Shown here one piece after another: positions 16,439 to 23,519 of a DNA stretch of 64,000 nt. The notes below the pieces were generated by a model that was given only the letters and a program-made list of their open reading frames with translations, was not told where the DNA came from and made no database searches. Where the stretch lies: contig JAJYET010000008.1 of assembly GCA_021785655.1 (NCBI GenBank), forward strand, positions 1-64,000, written 5' to 3'. The first letter of the stretch is position 1. Each line of letters begins with the position of its first letter. The position numbers and the translations under genes were made by a program. Origin of the DNA: a bacterium (GTDB lineage Bacteria; Chloroflexota; Dormibacteria; Aeolococcales; Bog-877).

Positions 16439-16783
16439 ATGATACCTGGCGTGGACAGCAACTGGGAGGCGCAGCTGCGCCGGGGGGTCGTGGAGTACTG
16501 CGTCCTGGCGGCGCTGCGCTCGCGGGAGCGATACGGCTTCGAGCTGGCCCGCTCCCTGGGCGCACCCGGGGGCCTGCTGATGGGGGAGGGGACGGTCTAT
16601 CCGCTTCTGGCCAGGCTCCGCCAGCGGCGCTGGGTGGAGACCACCTGGAGGGAGTCGGAGGATGGGCCGCCGCGGCGCTACTACCGTCTCACCGAGCAGG
16701 GCACCCAAGCCCTGGAGGGCTTCGAACGGGGGTGGAGGCACTTCCGATCCGCGGTGGACCGGGCCCTGGAGGAGGGCGGGTGA
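16439..16783 (+). CDS. PadR-family transcriptional regulator
   Basis: 114 aa from the ATG at 16439; the promoter position decides this start over the ATG at 16430 and the track's longer ORF. It is a typical PadR winged helix: L-R-R-G-V-V-E-Y-C-V-L-A-A-L, then R-Y-G-F-E-L-A-R-S-L, then E-G-T-V-Y-P-L-L-A-R-L-R-Q-R-R-W-V, then R-R-Y-Y-R-L-T-E-Q-G. Short PadR proteins of this subfamily usually regulate an adjacent membrane protein or transporter. Here the next gene (1-bp overlap) encodes a HAAS-domain membrane protein, a pairing common in Firmicutes and Actinobacteria. Signal unknown. Confidence 0.92.
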   Translation: MIPGVDSNWEAQLRRGVVEYCVLAALRSRERYGFELARSLGAPGGLLMGEGTVYPLLARLRQRRWVETTWRESEDGPPRRYYRLTEQGTQALEGFERGWRHFRSAVDRALEEGG

Positions 16784-17364
16784 TGCGGAAGACCAGGAGG
16801 GACGAGCTGACGCGTGACTATCTGCGGGAGCTGGACCGCCGGCTCGCGTCCCTGCCCCGCAGCCGGCGGCGCCAGATCCGAGAGGAGGTGGAGGCCCACA
16901 TCGAGGAGGGGTGCCGGCAGCTGGCTCCCGAAGACGGGGCCGGCACGCGCCAGGTTCTGGAACAGCTGGGTGAGCCCGAGGAGATCGCCAGGGAGGCGGG
17001 CGCCGGCTTGCAGCGCCGCACCTGGCCGGAGGCGCTGGTACCGGTTCTGCTCCTCTTTGGCGGCTTCGTCTTCTTGGTGGGCTGGCTGGCGGGAGTCGCG
17101 ATCCTCTGGGGATCCCCGGTCTGGCGCCTCCGGGACAGGCTGCTGGGCACCCTGGTGGTCCCCTTGGGCCTGATGGGCGTGACCTTGATCGGCGTCGTGC
17201 CGGGGGCCGCCAGCGAATGCCTCACCTACGGCCCGGTGGGAGGACGGATGGTCACTCACTGCACGGGGCTACCACCCCCCCTCGCAACCTTGATCCTGCT
17301 CGTCCTGGTGGTGGCCGCCTTCACCGTGGCCATCCACCTGGACCGCGTCCGCCGCCGCACCTGA
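16783..17364 (+). CDS. HAAS-domain membrane protein, partner of PadR
   Basis: 193 aa from the ATG at 16783, overlapping the padR stop. Residues ~1-70 are helical and charged: Y-L-R-E-L-D-R-R-L-A-S-L-P-R-S-R-R-R-Q-I-R-E-E-V-E-A-H-I-E-E-G, then L-E-Q-L-G-E-P-E-E-I-A-R-E-A. This is the HAAS (DUF1700-like) signalling domain pattern. Three to four hydrophobic helices follow (V-P-V-L-L-L-F-G-G-F-V-F-L-V-G-W-L, L-V-V-P-L-G-L-M-G-V-T-L-I-G, A-T-L-I-L-L-V-L-V-V-A-A-F). Such proteins are thought to work with PadR in membrane-stress sensing; the molecular function is not established. Confidence 0.8.
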   Translation: MRKTRRDELTRDYLRELDRRLASLPRSRRRQIREEVEAHIEEGCRQLAPEDGAGTRQVLEQLGEPEEIAREAGAGLQRRTWPEALVPVLLLFGGFVFLVGWLAGVAILWGSPVWRLRDRLLGTLVVPLGLMGVTLIGVVPGAASECLTYGPVGGRMVTHCTGLPPPLATLILLVLVVAAFTVAIHLDRVRRRT

Positions 17365-17508
17365 GGTCTCTTCCCTCCCCTGCGCGTTAGGGGGCCCCTC
17401 CGGGCCGGATGCGGGGCGTGCCGGAGCGTCCCGAGCGGTCCCGCTTCCCTGCCCTCCCGGGCTATGCTCGTGACACTGGCGGCCGGATGAGTGGGTTGGA
17501 GGGAGGCC

Positions 17509-18699
17509 GTGCGGGATGCGGTGATCGTGGATGCCGTCCGGACCCCCATCGGGCGGGGGCGTCCGGGAGGCCTTCTCTCAGGCGTGCACCCGGTGGATCT
17601 CCTCGCCGGCACGATCGCGGCTCTCCTGGGGCGCACCGGGGTGCCCCCCGAGCTGATCGACGACGTGATCGCCGGGTGCGTCGACCAGGTGGGCGAGCAG
17701 GCGCTCAACCTCGCCCGCTGGGCCACCCTGGCGGCTGGCCTCCCGGAGACGGTCCCGGCCACCACCATCGACCGCCAGTGCGGCTCCTCCCAGCAGGCGG
17801 TCCACTTTGCCGCCCAGGGGATCATGGCCGGCTCCTACGACGCCGTCATCGCCTGCGGCGTCGAGAGCATGAGCCGGGTCCCCTTGGGGTCCAACGTCCT
17901 CCCGGGTGTCGATCCCCTGGGGAGCGGGATCGCCCTCCGCTACCCCCAGGGCTTGGTGCACCAGGGCATCAGCGCTGAACTCGTCGCCGCGAGATGGGGA
18001 CTGACCCGGGGCGAGCTGGACGCGTTCTCCTCCGTCAGCCAGCAGAGGGCGGCCAGCGCTCACCAGAAGGGGGCGTTCGCCGCCGAGCTGCTGCCCTCCC
18101 CGGCCGGCGGGCGCTCTTCGGGGTCCACGGTGATGGACGAGGGCATCCGCCCCGGCACGACCCCGGAGACCTTGGCCGGCCTCTCTCCGGCCTTCTCTGA
18201 CCCGAGGTCGGCGGCCAGGTTTCCGGACATCGACTGGAAGGTCACGGCCGGCAACTCCAGCCAGATCAGCGATGGGGCTGCGGCCCTTCTGCTCATGAGC
18301 GGCGAGCGAGCGCGAGACCTTGGCCTTCGTCCCCTGGCCCGCGTTCATGCCCTGGCTGTGGTCGGCGGGGACCCGCTCCTCATGCTGGCCGCGGTCATCC
18401 CCGCCACCCTCAGGGTGCTCAGTTCAGCCCGCCTGTCCCTGGCGGAGATCGATTTGTTCGAGATCAACGAGGCCTTCGCCAGCGTGGTGCTCGCCTGGCA
18501 GCGGGAGACCGGGGCCGACCTCGAGCGGGTCAACGTCAACGGCGGGGCCATTGCCCTGGGCCACCCCGTGGGCGCCAGCGGAGCGCGGCTGATGACCACC
18601 CTGGTCCACTCCATGGTCCGGCGCGGGGCGAGGTGGGGGCTGCAGGCGATGTGTGAAGGGGGGGGCATGGCCAACGCCACCGTCCTCGAGCTCCTGTAG
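17509..18699 (+). CDS. Thiolase (acetyl-CoA C-acyltransferase)
   Basis: 396 aa from the GTG at 17509 (V-R-D-A-V-I-V-D-A-V-R-T-P-I-G), the usual family start; an in-frame GTG at 17491 is an alternative. Both catalytic cysteines are present: D-R-Q-C-G-S-S-Q-Q-A near residue 88 and C-E-G-G-G-M-A near 385. The active-site histidine lies in G-H-P-V-G-A-S-G-A-R, and N-E-A-F-A is conserved. It cleaves 3-ketoacyl-CoA in beta-oxidation or condenses two acyl-CoAs. No other beta-oxidation gene is adjacent, so the direction is undecided. A non-coding stretch of about 490 bp follows. Confidence 0.92.
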   Translation: MRDAVIVDAVRTPIGRGRPGGLLSGVHPVDLLAGTIAALLGRTGVPPELIDDVIAGCVDQVGEQALNLARWATLAAGLPETVPATTIDRQCGSSQQAVHFAAQGIMAGSYDAVIACGVESMSRVPLGSNVLPGVDPLGSGIALRYPQGLVHQGISAELVAARWGLTRGELDAFSSVSQQRAASAHQKGAFAAELLPSPAGGRSSGSTVMDEGIRPGTTPETLAGLSPAFSDPRSAARFPDIDWKVTAGNSSQISDGAAALLLMSGERARDLGLRPLARVHALAVVGGDPLLMLAAVIPATLRVLSSARLSLAEIDLFEINEAFASVVLAWQRETGADLERVNVNGGAIALGHPVGASGARLMTTLVHSMVRRGARWGLQAMCEGGGMANATVLELL

Positions 18700-19192
18700 G
18701 CCGACAGGACCACGAGGCTGCTGGCTCCGAGGGAGAAGCATCTGGGCCAGGAGCCGTGGATGGGGTCCGCCTGGGGGATCGGGCCAGGCGACCGATCAGC
18801 CTTCACGCTTTTTCGGGGGATGTCGGCGCTGACGGGGTGCCACAGCGTCAATGGCACCGCCACGCGAGTCCCCAGCAGCCGGGCCAGCGGGCTCCCGGGC
18901 CCCCGGGTGCCGAGGAAGGCCCGGCACCACCTCTCCTGCGGCCGCGGCCCGCAGGGGCCAGCCGCCCCGGAATGTGGCCCTGGAAGGGCGCATCCGCCGG
19001 TCGCCATCACCGGCGGACCGGTGAGTGAGCCCACGGCCCGACCTCGGCCCTCGCCGGCCCCGTTCGGGAAGCGCGCCGCCCTCCCACCGGCAACTTCAGG
19101 ACCCGACCGTCCCTGTGGCGGCCTCCACACCAAGGGCCACCGCCCGACTTCGAACGGGGAGCGCCCCCGCCAGGGCTGACTTCCGTCATCCT
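18700..19192. other. Intergenic region between thiolase and otsA
   Basis: About 490 bp with no credible gene. Open frames on both strands lack motifs and ribosome-binding sites. The only clear structure is the stem-loop at 18994-19016. A shorter inverted repeat, GATCGG...CCGATC, lies near 18778-18800. Confidence 0.5.
18994..19016. repeat. Stem-loop CCGCCGGT/ACCGGCGG
   Basis: CCGCCGGT and ACCGGCGG form an 8-bp perfect stem with the 7-nt loop CGCCATC. It lies about 180 bp before otsA, has no T-tract, and could be a terminator or a leader structure. Confidence 0.4.
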
Positions 19193-20698
19193 ATGCCGAT
19201 GCCCGGGATCCAGTCGTACCTGCGACGGATGCTCTCCGGCTGGCAGCCCATCGTGGTCGCCAACCGCCCCCCGATCGACGTCCACCCCGAACGCTCCGGT
19301 CCCTCCCGGATCAGCCGGGGGGGAGGGGGGCTGGTGACCGCCATGTCCGCCCTGGCCCAGGCCAGCGAGTCCGTCTGGGTGGCCTGTGCCCGGGGGCCGG
19401 CCGACCTGGAGCTGGCCAACGGCGCCGGCGAGGACGGGGTGGCCGAGGTCACCTCGGAGACCGGGGACTTCTTCAGGGTGGCCTTCGTCGCCCCCGACCG
19501 GGAGGCCTACGACCTCTACTACAACCAGATCAGCAATCCCCTGCTCTGGTTCGTCCAGCACTACCTCTGGGATCTGGGCCGGGAGCCCATCCTGGACGGC
19601 CGTACCTGGCGGGCCTGGCGGGACGGGTACGTGGAGGTGAACCGCCAGTTTGCCGAGAGGGTGGTGGAGGTGGCGGCCAGCAGCCGAGCCCGGCCCCTCG
19701 TCCTGACCCAGGACTACCACCTCTACCTGGTCCCCGCGATGGTGCGGGAGCGGCTGCCCGAGGCCCGCCTCCAGCACTTCATCCATGTGCCCTGGCCCAC
19801 GCCGCAGTACTGGAAGGTGATTCCCCGGGGGATGCGGGACGGGATCCTGACCGGGCTCCTGGGCAACGACGTGGTGGGGCTCCAGACCAGCCTCGACGTG
19901 CGCAACTTCCTCATGACCTGCGAGGAGAACCTGGGCCTGGGAGTGGACCACCGCCAGCGCATCGTCTTCTACGAGGGGCGCTCGGTCTGGGTCCGGGCCT
20001 ACCCCATCTCCATCGACATCAGCGCCATGGAGCAGCTGGTGGCCAGCGAGGGGGTGGCGGAGCAGGAGCGCCAGATCTCCGCCTGGCGGCCGGAGCTACT
20101 CATCCTCCGGGTGGACCGCACCGACCTCAGCAAGAACATCGTGCGCGGCTTCCTGGCCTATGAGCGCCTCCTGGAGACCCATCCTGAGCTCCGCTCCCGG
20201 GTCGTCTTCTGGGCCTTTCTGCAGCGGAGCCGCCAGGACCTGGACGCCTATCGGGCCTACCTGGGCGCGGTGGTGTCAGCGGCCGCCCGGGTCAACCGGC
20301 GCTTCCAGACCGCGGACTGGCTGCCCATCCGCCTGGAGGTGGAGGACAACATCCACAAGGCCGTGGCCGCCTACAAGAACTATGACGCCCTGCTGGTGAA
20401 CCCCATCTACGACGGGATGAACCTGGTGGCCAAGGAGGGGGTGCTCTGCAATCAGCGGGACGGCGTCCTGGTGCTCAGCGAGAACGCCGGCAGCTTCGAG
20501 GAGCTGGGGGCGAACTCCCTGGCCATCAACCCCTTCGACATCGACCAGACCGCCGAGGCGCTGCACACCGCCCTCACCATGCCCCGCCGGTACCGGGCCA
20601 GCCGGGCCCGCCAGCTGCGCCAGGAGGTGCGGCGCAACGACATCACCCGCTGGATCAGCAACCAGTTGCAGGACCTCAACGACCTGCTGGCCCAGTAG
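19193..20698 (+). CDS. otsA: Trehalose-6-phosphate synthase (GT20)
   Basis: About 501 aa from the ATG at 19193 (M-P-M-P-G-I-Q-S-Y-L-R-R); the track ORF extends into sequence with no protein-like features. GT20 landmarks are all seen: V-V-A-N-R-P-P near residue 24, R-G-G-G-G-L-V-T-A, Q-D-Y-H-L-Y-L-V-P, H-F-I-H-V-P-W-P, the phosphate-binding R-V-D-R-T-D-L-S-K-N-I near 305, and D-G-M-N-L-V-A-K-E near 410. It makes trehalose 6-phosphate from UDP- or GDP-glucose and glucose 6-phosphate, giving a compatible solute for desiccation or osmotic stress. otsB faces it on the opposite strand, with the 3' ends overlapping by 23 bp. Confidence 0.93.
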   Translation: MPMPGIQSYLRRMLSGWQPIVVANRPPIDVHPERSGPSRISRGGGGLVTAMSALAQASESVWVACARGPADLELANGAGEDGVAEVTSETGDFFRVAFVAPDREAYDLYYNQISNPLLWFVQHYLWDLGREPILDGRTWRAWRDGYVEVNRQFAERVVEVAASSRARPLVLTQDYHLYLVPAMVRERLPEARLQHFIHVPWPTPQYWKVIPRGMRDGILTGLLGNDVVGLQTSLDVRNFLMTCEENLGLGVDHRQRIVFYEGRSVWVRAYPISIDISAMEQLVASEGVAEQERQISAWRPELLILRVDRTDLSKNIVRGFLAYERLLETHPELRSRVVFWAFLQRSRQDLDAYRAYLGAVVSAAARVNRRFQTADWLPIRLEVEDNIHKAVAAYKNYDALLVNPIYDGMNLVAKEGVLCNQRDGVLVLSENAGSFEELGANSLAINPFDIDQTAEALHTALTMPRRYRASRARQLRQEVRRNDITRWISNQLQDLNDLLAQ

Positions 20699-21515
20699 CG
20701 CTAACCGTCCCCTGGGCGACCTCCGCCAGGAGGGCGGCCCACTCCCTCGGCCCCTCCAGGAGGAGGTCCGCCTCGGCGACCAGCTCGGGATTCACCTCCG
20801 AGCTCCCGACTCCCACCGCGGCGGCCAGCTCCAGCTCGCCCCGCTGGGAGTGGAGCTCCCGCATCGCCGGGAGGTCTCCCAGATCGTCCCCGGCGTACAC
20901 GCAGCCGCGGGGGCCGAGGCGGTCCAGGAGGAGGCGGAGGGCCGTACCCTTGTTGCCACTCCGGAAGGGGCGGGCCTCCACCACCTGGCGTCCCCGCACC
21001 ACCTGCAGCTGGTGGCTCCGGCAGAGCTCCTCGACCTGGCGGCGGATCAGGGGCCCGACCCGGCGCGGCTCCGGGGAGTTGCGGTAGTGCACCGCCACCC
21101 CGAGCGCCTTGGCCTCCACCCCGACCCCTGGCATCCGGGCCGTGTAGGCGGAGAGCTCCTGGGCCAGCTGGAGAAGCTCGGGACGGGGGCGCGGGGGCGC
21201 CGGCGGTGGCTCGCCCGAGCTCAGCTGGAGCCAGGGCTCCTGGCCGTAGCTGCCCAGCAGCAGTGCCCCGGTGATCCGGCAGCGGGAGGCGAGATTGGCG
21301 AGGTCCCGGGCGCTGATGACCGCCACCGGGGTGTGAGCGGCCAGCTGCTCCAGTGCCCGGCGCGCCTCCGGTAGCGGTGCCGCCCGGTCCGGGTCCCGAA
21401 CCACCGGCGCCAGGGTGCCGTCGAAGTCGGTGGCCACCAGCAGGCTGCCGCGCCTTGCCAGCCTGATCAGTGGGGCCGCCAGCGCGGCGATCCCCGAGGT
21501 CGCTGCCGGTGCCAC
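20676..21515 (-). CDS. otsB: Trehalose-6-phosphate phosphatase (HAD family)
   Basis: 279 aa. The HAD nucleophile motif D-F-D-G-T-L-A-P is near residue 31, motif II is V-A-V-I-S-A-R-D, and the late acidic motif is G-D-D-L-G-D-L-P-A-M. The conserved R-P-F-R-S-G-N-K-G-T-A-L and the cap sequence G-V-E-A-K-A-L-G-V-A-V-H-Y-R are diagnostic of OtsB. It dephosphorylates trehalose 6-phosphate to trehalose, completing the pathway with otsA. It is convergent with otsA rather than co-directional, so the two are transcribed separately. Its promoter region is shared with the divergent holin-X gene. Confidence 0.93.
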   Translation of the reverse strand: MAPAATSGIAALAAPLIRLARRGSLLVATDFDGTLAPVVRDPDRAAPLPEARRALEQLAAHTPVAVISARDLANLASRCRITGALLLGSYGQEPWLQLSSGEPPPAPPRPRPELLQLAQELSAYTARMPGVGVEAKALGVAVHYRNSPEPRRVGPLIRRQVEELCRSHQLQVVRGRQVVEARPFRSGNKGTALRLLLDRLGPRGCVYAGDDLGDLPAMRELHSQRGELELAAAVGVGSSEVNPELVAEADLLLEGPREWAALLAEVAQGTVSATGPAGR

Positions 21516-21566
21516 TTCCCGATCATAAATGGGCCGGGCCGCGATGCCGGGGGCTGTGTCATCCGC

Positions 21567-21572
21567 TAACCT
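21567..21572 (+). promoter_or_regulatory. -10 box TAACCT for the leaderless holin-X gene
   Basis: TAACCT fits TANNNT and ends 6 bp before the GTG start codon at 21579. This leaves no room for a ribosome-binding site. The same hexamer serves the divergent accD/fabH promoters. Confidence 0.55.
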
Positions 21573-21578
21573 GCAGAG

Positions 21579-21971
21579 GTGGGAACTTCACCTCCGGCCG
21601 AGGAGAGCGTCGCCGAGCTGGTCGAGTCGCTCACCCGGGATCTGCGCCAGCTGGTGGCTGACGAGCTGCAGCTGGCCAAGGCCGAGGCCAAGGACACCCT
21701 GAGGCGCGGTCTCCGGGCGCTCATCGGGCTCGCGCTGGCGCTCCTGGGAATCAGCCTCATGGTGCCCTTCGCCCTGGTGACCCTGGTGGAGTGGATCCCC
21801 AACCACACCCTGGTGGCGGGGCTGATCGCCGCGGTGGGGTTGCTGACAGTGGGCGCGGGCGGGGCGGTGATCTTCGCCAACCGCCGGCTCATCCCGCTGG
21901 TGCTGACCCGGAAGACGGTGCAGGAGGACCTCGAGTGGGCGCGGCTACAGACCAGGCGCACGCACAGGTAA
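21579..21971 (+). CDS. Holin-X/phage_holin_3_6-like membrane protein
   Basis: 130 aa from a GTG. An amphipathic, charged N-terminal helix (V-A-E-L-V-E-S-L-T-R-D-L-R-Q-L-V-A-D-E-L-Q-L-A-K-A-E) is followed by two long hydrophobic helices (A-L-I-G-L-A-L-A-L-L-G-I-S-L-M-V-P-F-A-L and V-A-G-L-I-A-A-V-G-L-L-T-V-G-A-G-G). The L-x-x-D-E-x-x-L-A-K-A-E signature is typical of the actinobacterial holin-X family (PF07332). Despite the name these are chromosomal envelope proteins, usually next to a DUF3618 gene as here. Function unknown. Confidence 0.8.
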   Translation: MGTSPPAEESVAELVESLTRDLRQLVADELQLAKAEAKDTLRRGLRALIGLALALLGISLMVPFALVTLVEWIPNHTLVAGLIAAVGLLTVGAGGAVIFANRRLIPLVLTRKTVQEDLEWARLQTRRTHR

Positions 21972-22384
21972 TCGCCACCCGCCAGCGGCTGGAGGGCACC
22001 CTGGACCACCTGGAGGCCCGACTTCGCCGCGACCTTGACCCCCGCTACCGCCTCCGCCGGGATGGACCGCGCATCGCGGCGGCCGGCGTGGCGCTGCTGG
22101 TGGTCGGGGTGGCGGTGTGGGCCCGCCGACGGCGGCACCACTCGGATGAGCCCGAGCAGGACTGGATCGCGGCGATGCCCGAGGAGTGGCGTCGCCGGCT
22201 CGAGGAGCTGCTGGCCGAGGCCGCCGGCAAGGGCGGGTTGAGCGCCGGCGCCGGGTCGGCGCGGGCGCACCGGAACCAGCCGCTCTGGCAGAAGGCGGGG
22301 CTGCGCCTGGGCAAGGTGGCGGCCCCGATGGTGCTGAACGCTGCCGCCGAGCGACTGGTGGGTCGGCACGACGACGGCAGCTGA
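21935..22384 (+). CDS. DUF3618-like single-pass membrane protein
   Basis: 149 aa from the GTG at 21935, 5 nt after CAGGAGGACC and overlapping the holin-X gene by 37 bp. The start region V-I-A-T-R-Q-R-L-E-G-T-L-D-H-L-E-A-R-L matches the DUF3618 pattern (R-x-x-L-x-x-T-V-D-x-L-x-x-x-L). A single membrane helix follows (I-A-A-A-G-V-A-L-L-V-V-G-V-A-V-W-A-R-R-R). The C-terminal half is soluble and Ala/Gly-rich. It usually travels with holin-X; the pair may shape or modify the envelope. The function is not known. Confidence 0.65.
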   Translation: MGAATDQAHAQVIATRQRLEGTLDHLEARLRRDLDPRYRLRRDGPRIAAAGVALLVVGVAVWARRRRHHSDEPEQDWIAAMPEEWRRRLEELLAEAAGKGGLSAGAGSARAHRNQPLWQKAGLRLGKVAAPMVLNAAAERLVGRHDDGS

Positions 22385-22409
22385 CGGCCCCCGGGGCGAC
22401 GGCCCCTCC

Positions 22410-23051
22410 TTGGTGACCGCCACAGCGAACCAGGGATTTCCCCAAGTGCGGGAGCTGCGCGACCAAGACGTCCCCCAGGTGGGGTCGATGCTGGCCCGGG
22501 CCTTCGCCGGGGACCCCACCACGGAGTGGCTGTTCCCATCGCCCAGCGGCCGGGAGCGGCGGCTGGAGCGCTGGTACCGCCTCAACGTTATGGCGCTGCA
22601 GGACGCGGGGGAGGGATGGGTCACCGACGACCTCTCCGCGGCGGCGCTGTGGCTGCCCATGGGGGTGCCACGCCATGGGGGGCGGCCGCACCTCTGGCGC
22701 CAGCTCGGCCTCAACCTCAGGATCGGGCTCGCGCTGCGCACCCGGCTCCTCGTGGCCCTCTCGGTGAACCTGGAGGTTCACCGCCGCCATCCCCATGAGC
22801 CCACCTGGTACCTCGCGGCGCTTGGCACCGAGCCAGATCTCCAGGGACGGGGTCTGGGAACCGCGGTGCTCCAGCCGGTCCTGCGCCGCTGCGACTCGGA
22901 GCTCCTCCCCGCCACCCTGGACACCGTGACCGCGGAGGACGTCGCCTTCTACCAGCGCCGCGGATTCGAGATCGTGAGCGAGGTGCAGCGGCCCGGCGCA
23001 CCTCACTTCCGGATCATGCGCCGCCCCCCAGGCAGCGCTCAGGGGGCCTAA
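22410..23051 (+). CDS. GNAT-family N-acetyltransferase
   Basis: 213 aa from the TTG at 22410, with a GTG one codon later as the alternative. The acetyl-CoA site reads L-A-A-L-G-T-E-P-D-L-Q-G-R-G-L-G-T-A-V-L near residues 135-150 (the R/Q-x-x-G-x-G/A loop). F-Y-Q-R-R-G-F-E-I near 190 is the usual C-terminal GNAT strand. The N-terminal R-E-L-R-D-Q-D-V-P-Q-V also fits. Substrate unknown. Its last 4 bp overlap the stop of the convergent DinB-family gene. Confidence 0.88.
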   Translation: MVTATANQGFPQVRELRDQDVPQVGSMLARAFAGDPTTEWLFPSPSGRERRLERWYRLNVMALQDAGEGWVTDDLSAAALWLPMGVPRHGGRPHLWRQLGLNLRIGLALRTRLLVALSVNLEVHRRHPHEPTWYLAALGTEPDLQGRGLGTAVLQPVLRRCDSELLPATLDTVTAEDVAFYQRRGFEIVSEVQRPGAPHFRIMRRPPGSAQGA

Positions 23052-23515
23052 GCGGCAGGGTCCATGAACTGTTCATGAACCGTCGCCTCCACCGCCAGGG
23101 TGCCCAGGAGGTCGGGAAGTCGGAGCCGGTGTCCCTGGGTGGCCAGCACGGCCCCCGAGGGTGTGGCCGCCGCGGCCCTCAGGACCGCCTGGCCGGTGCT
23201 CTGCCACCAGCTCCCCGCCTCCGTCCCGCCAAGTGCCGCCGCCACCCGGCGCACGAAGTGGGCGTGCTCCACGGCCTCCGGGTCGGAGGAGGACCACCCA
23301 CGCCAGTAGGTGACGTAATCACAGTCGGGGGGCGAATCTGTCGGTGTCGCCAGGGCGATCAGGGCCCGCTGGGCGTCCAGGAAGAGGTGGAACCAGAGGT
23401 CACCCGAGGTCCAGCCGTGGCACCCGGTGGGGGCCAGGGGGTCGGAGGACGCCAGGACCTCCGCCAGCCGCCCGTAGGCGCCCAGGAGCGCAGCCCGGGC
23501 CGTTGCCGGGTCCAG
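23048..23515 (-). CDS. DinB/maleylpyruvate isomerase-like protein without a canonical start codon
   Basis: The track reports only the last 74 residues, but the frame reads on upstream as LDPATARAALLGAYGRLAEVL, then D-P-L-A-P-T-G-C-H-G-W-T-S-G-D-L-W-F-H-L-F-L-D-A-Q-R-A-L. This is the N-terminal half of the mycothiol-type DinB family, whose G-W-x-x-x-D-L-x-x-H motif it carries. No ATG, GTG or TTG exists in frame between the upstream stop (~23592) and the GTG at 23272. The start is therefore uncertain; CTG at 23515 is used here, just after the overlapping ABC permease stop. Coupled reinitiation or a small indel are alternatives. Predicted length is about 155 aa. Confidence 0.6.
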   Translation of the reverse strand: MDPATARAALLGAYGRLAEVLASSDPLAPTGCHGWTSGDLWFHLFLDAQRALIALATPTDSPPDCDYVTYWRGWSSSDPEAVEHAHFVRRVAAALGGTEAGSWWQSTGQAVLRAAAATPSGAVLATQGHRLRLPDLLGTLAVEATVHEQFMDPAA

Positions 23516-23519
23516 CCCC

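Noticed and set aside
18345-19133. 262-codon minus-strand ORF covering the thiolase/otsA gap
   Set aside because: It begins antisense in the thiolase gene and has no recognisable motif or ribosome-binding site in the intergenic part.
21579-21971. Phage lysis holin
   Set aside because: Next to a DUF3618 gene and otsAB with no endolysin or phage genes; it fits the chromosomal holin-X family.
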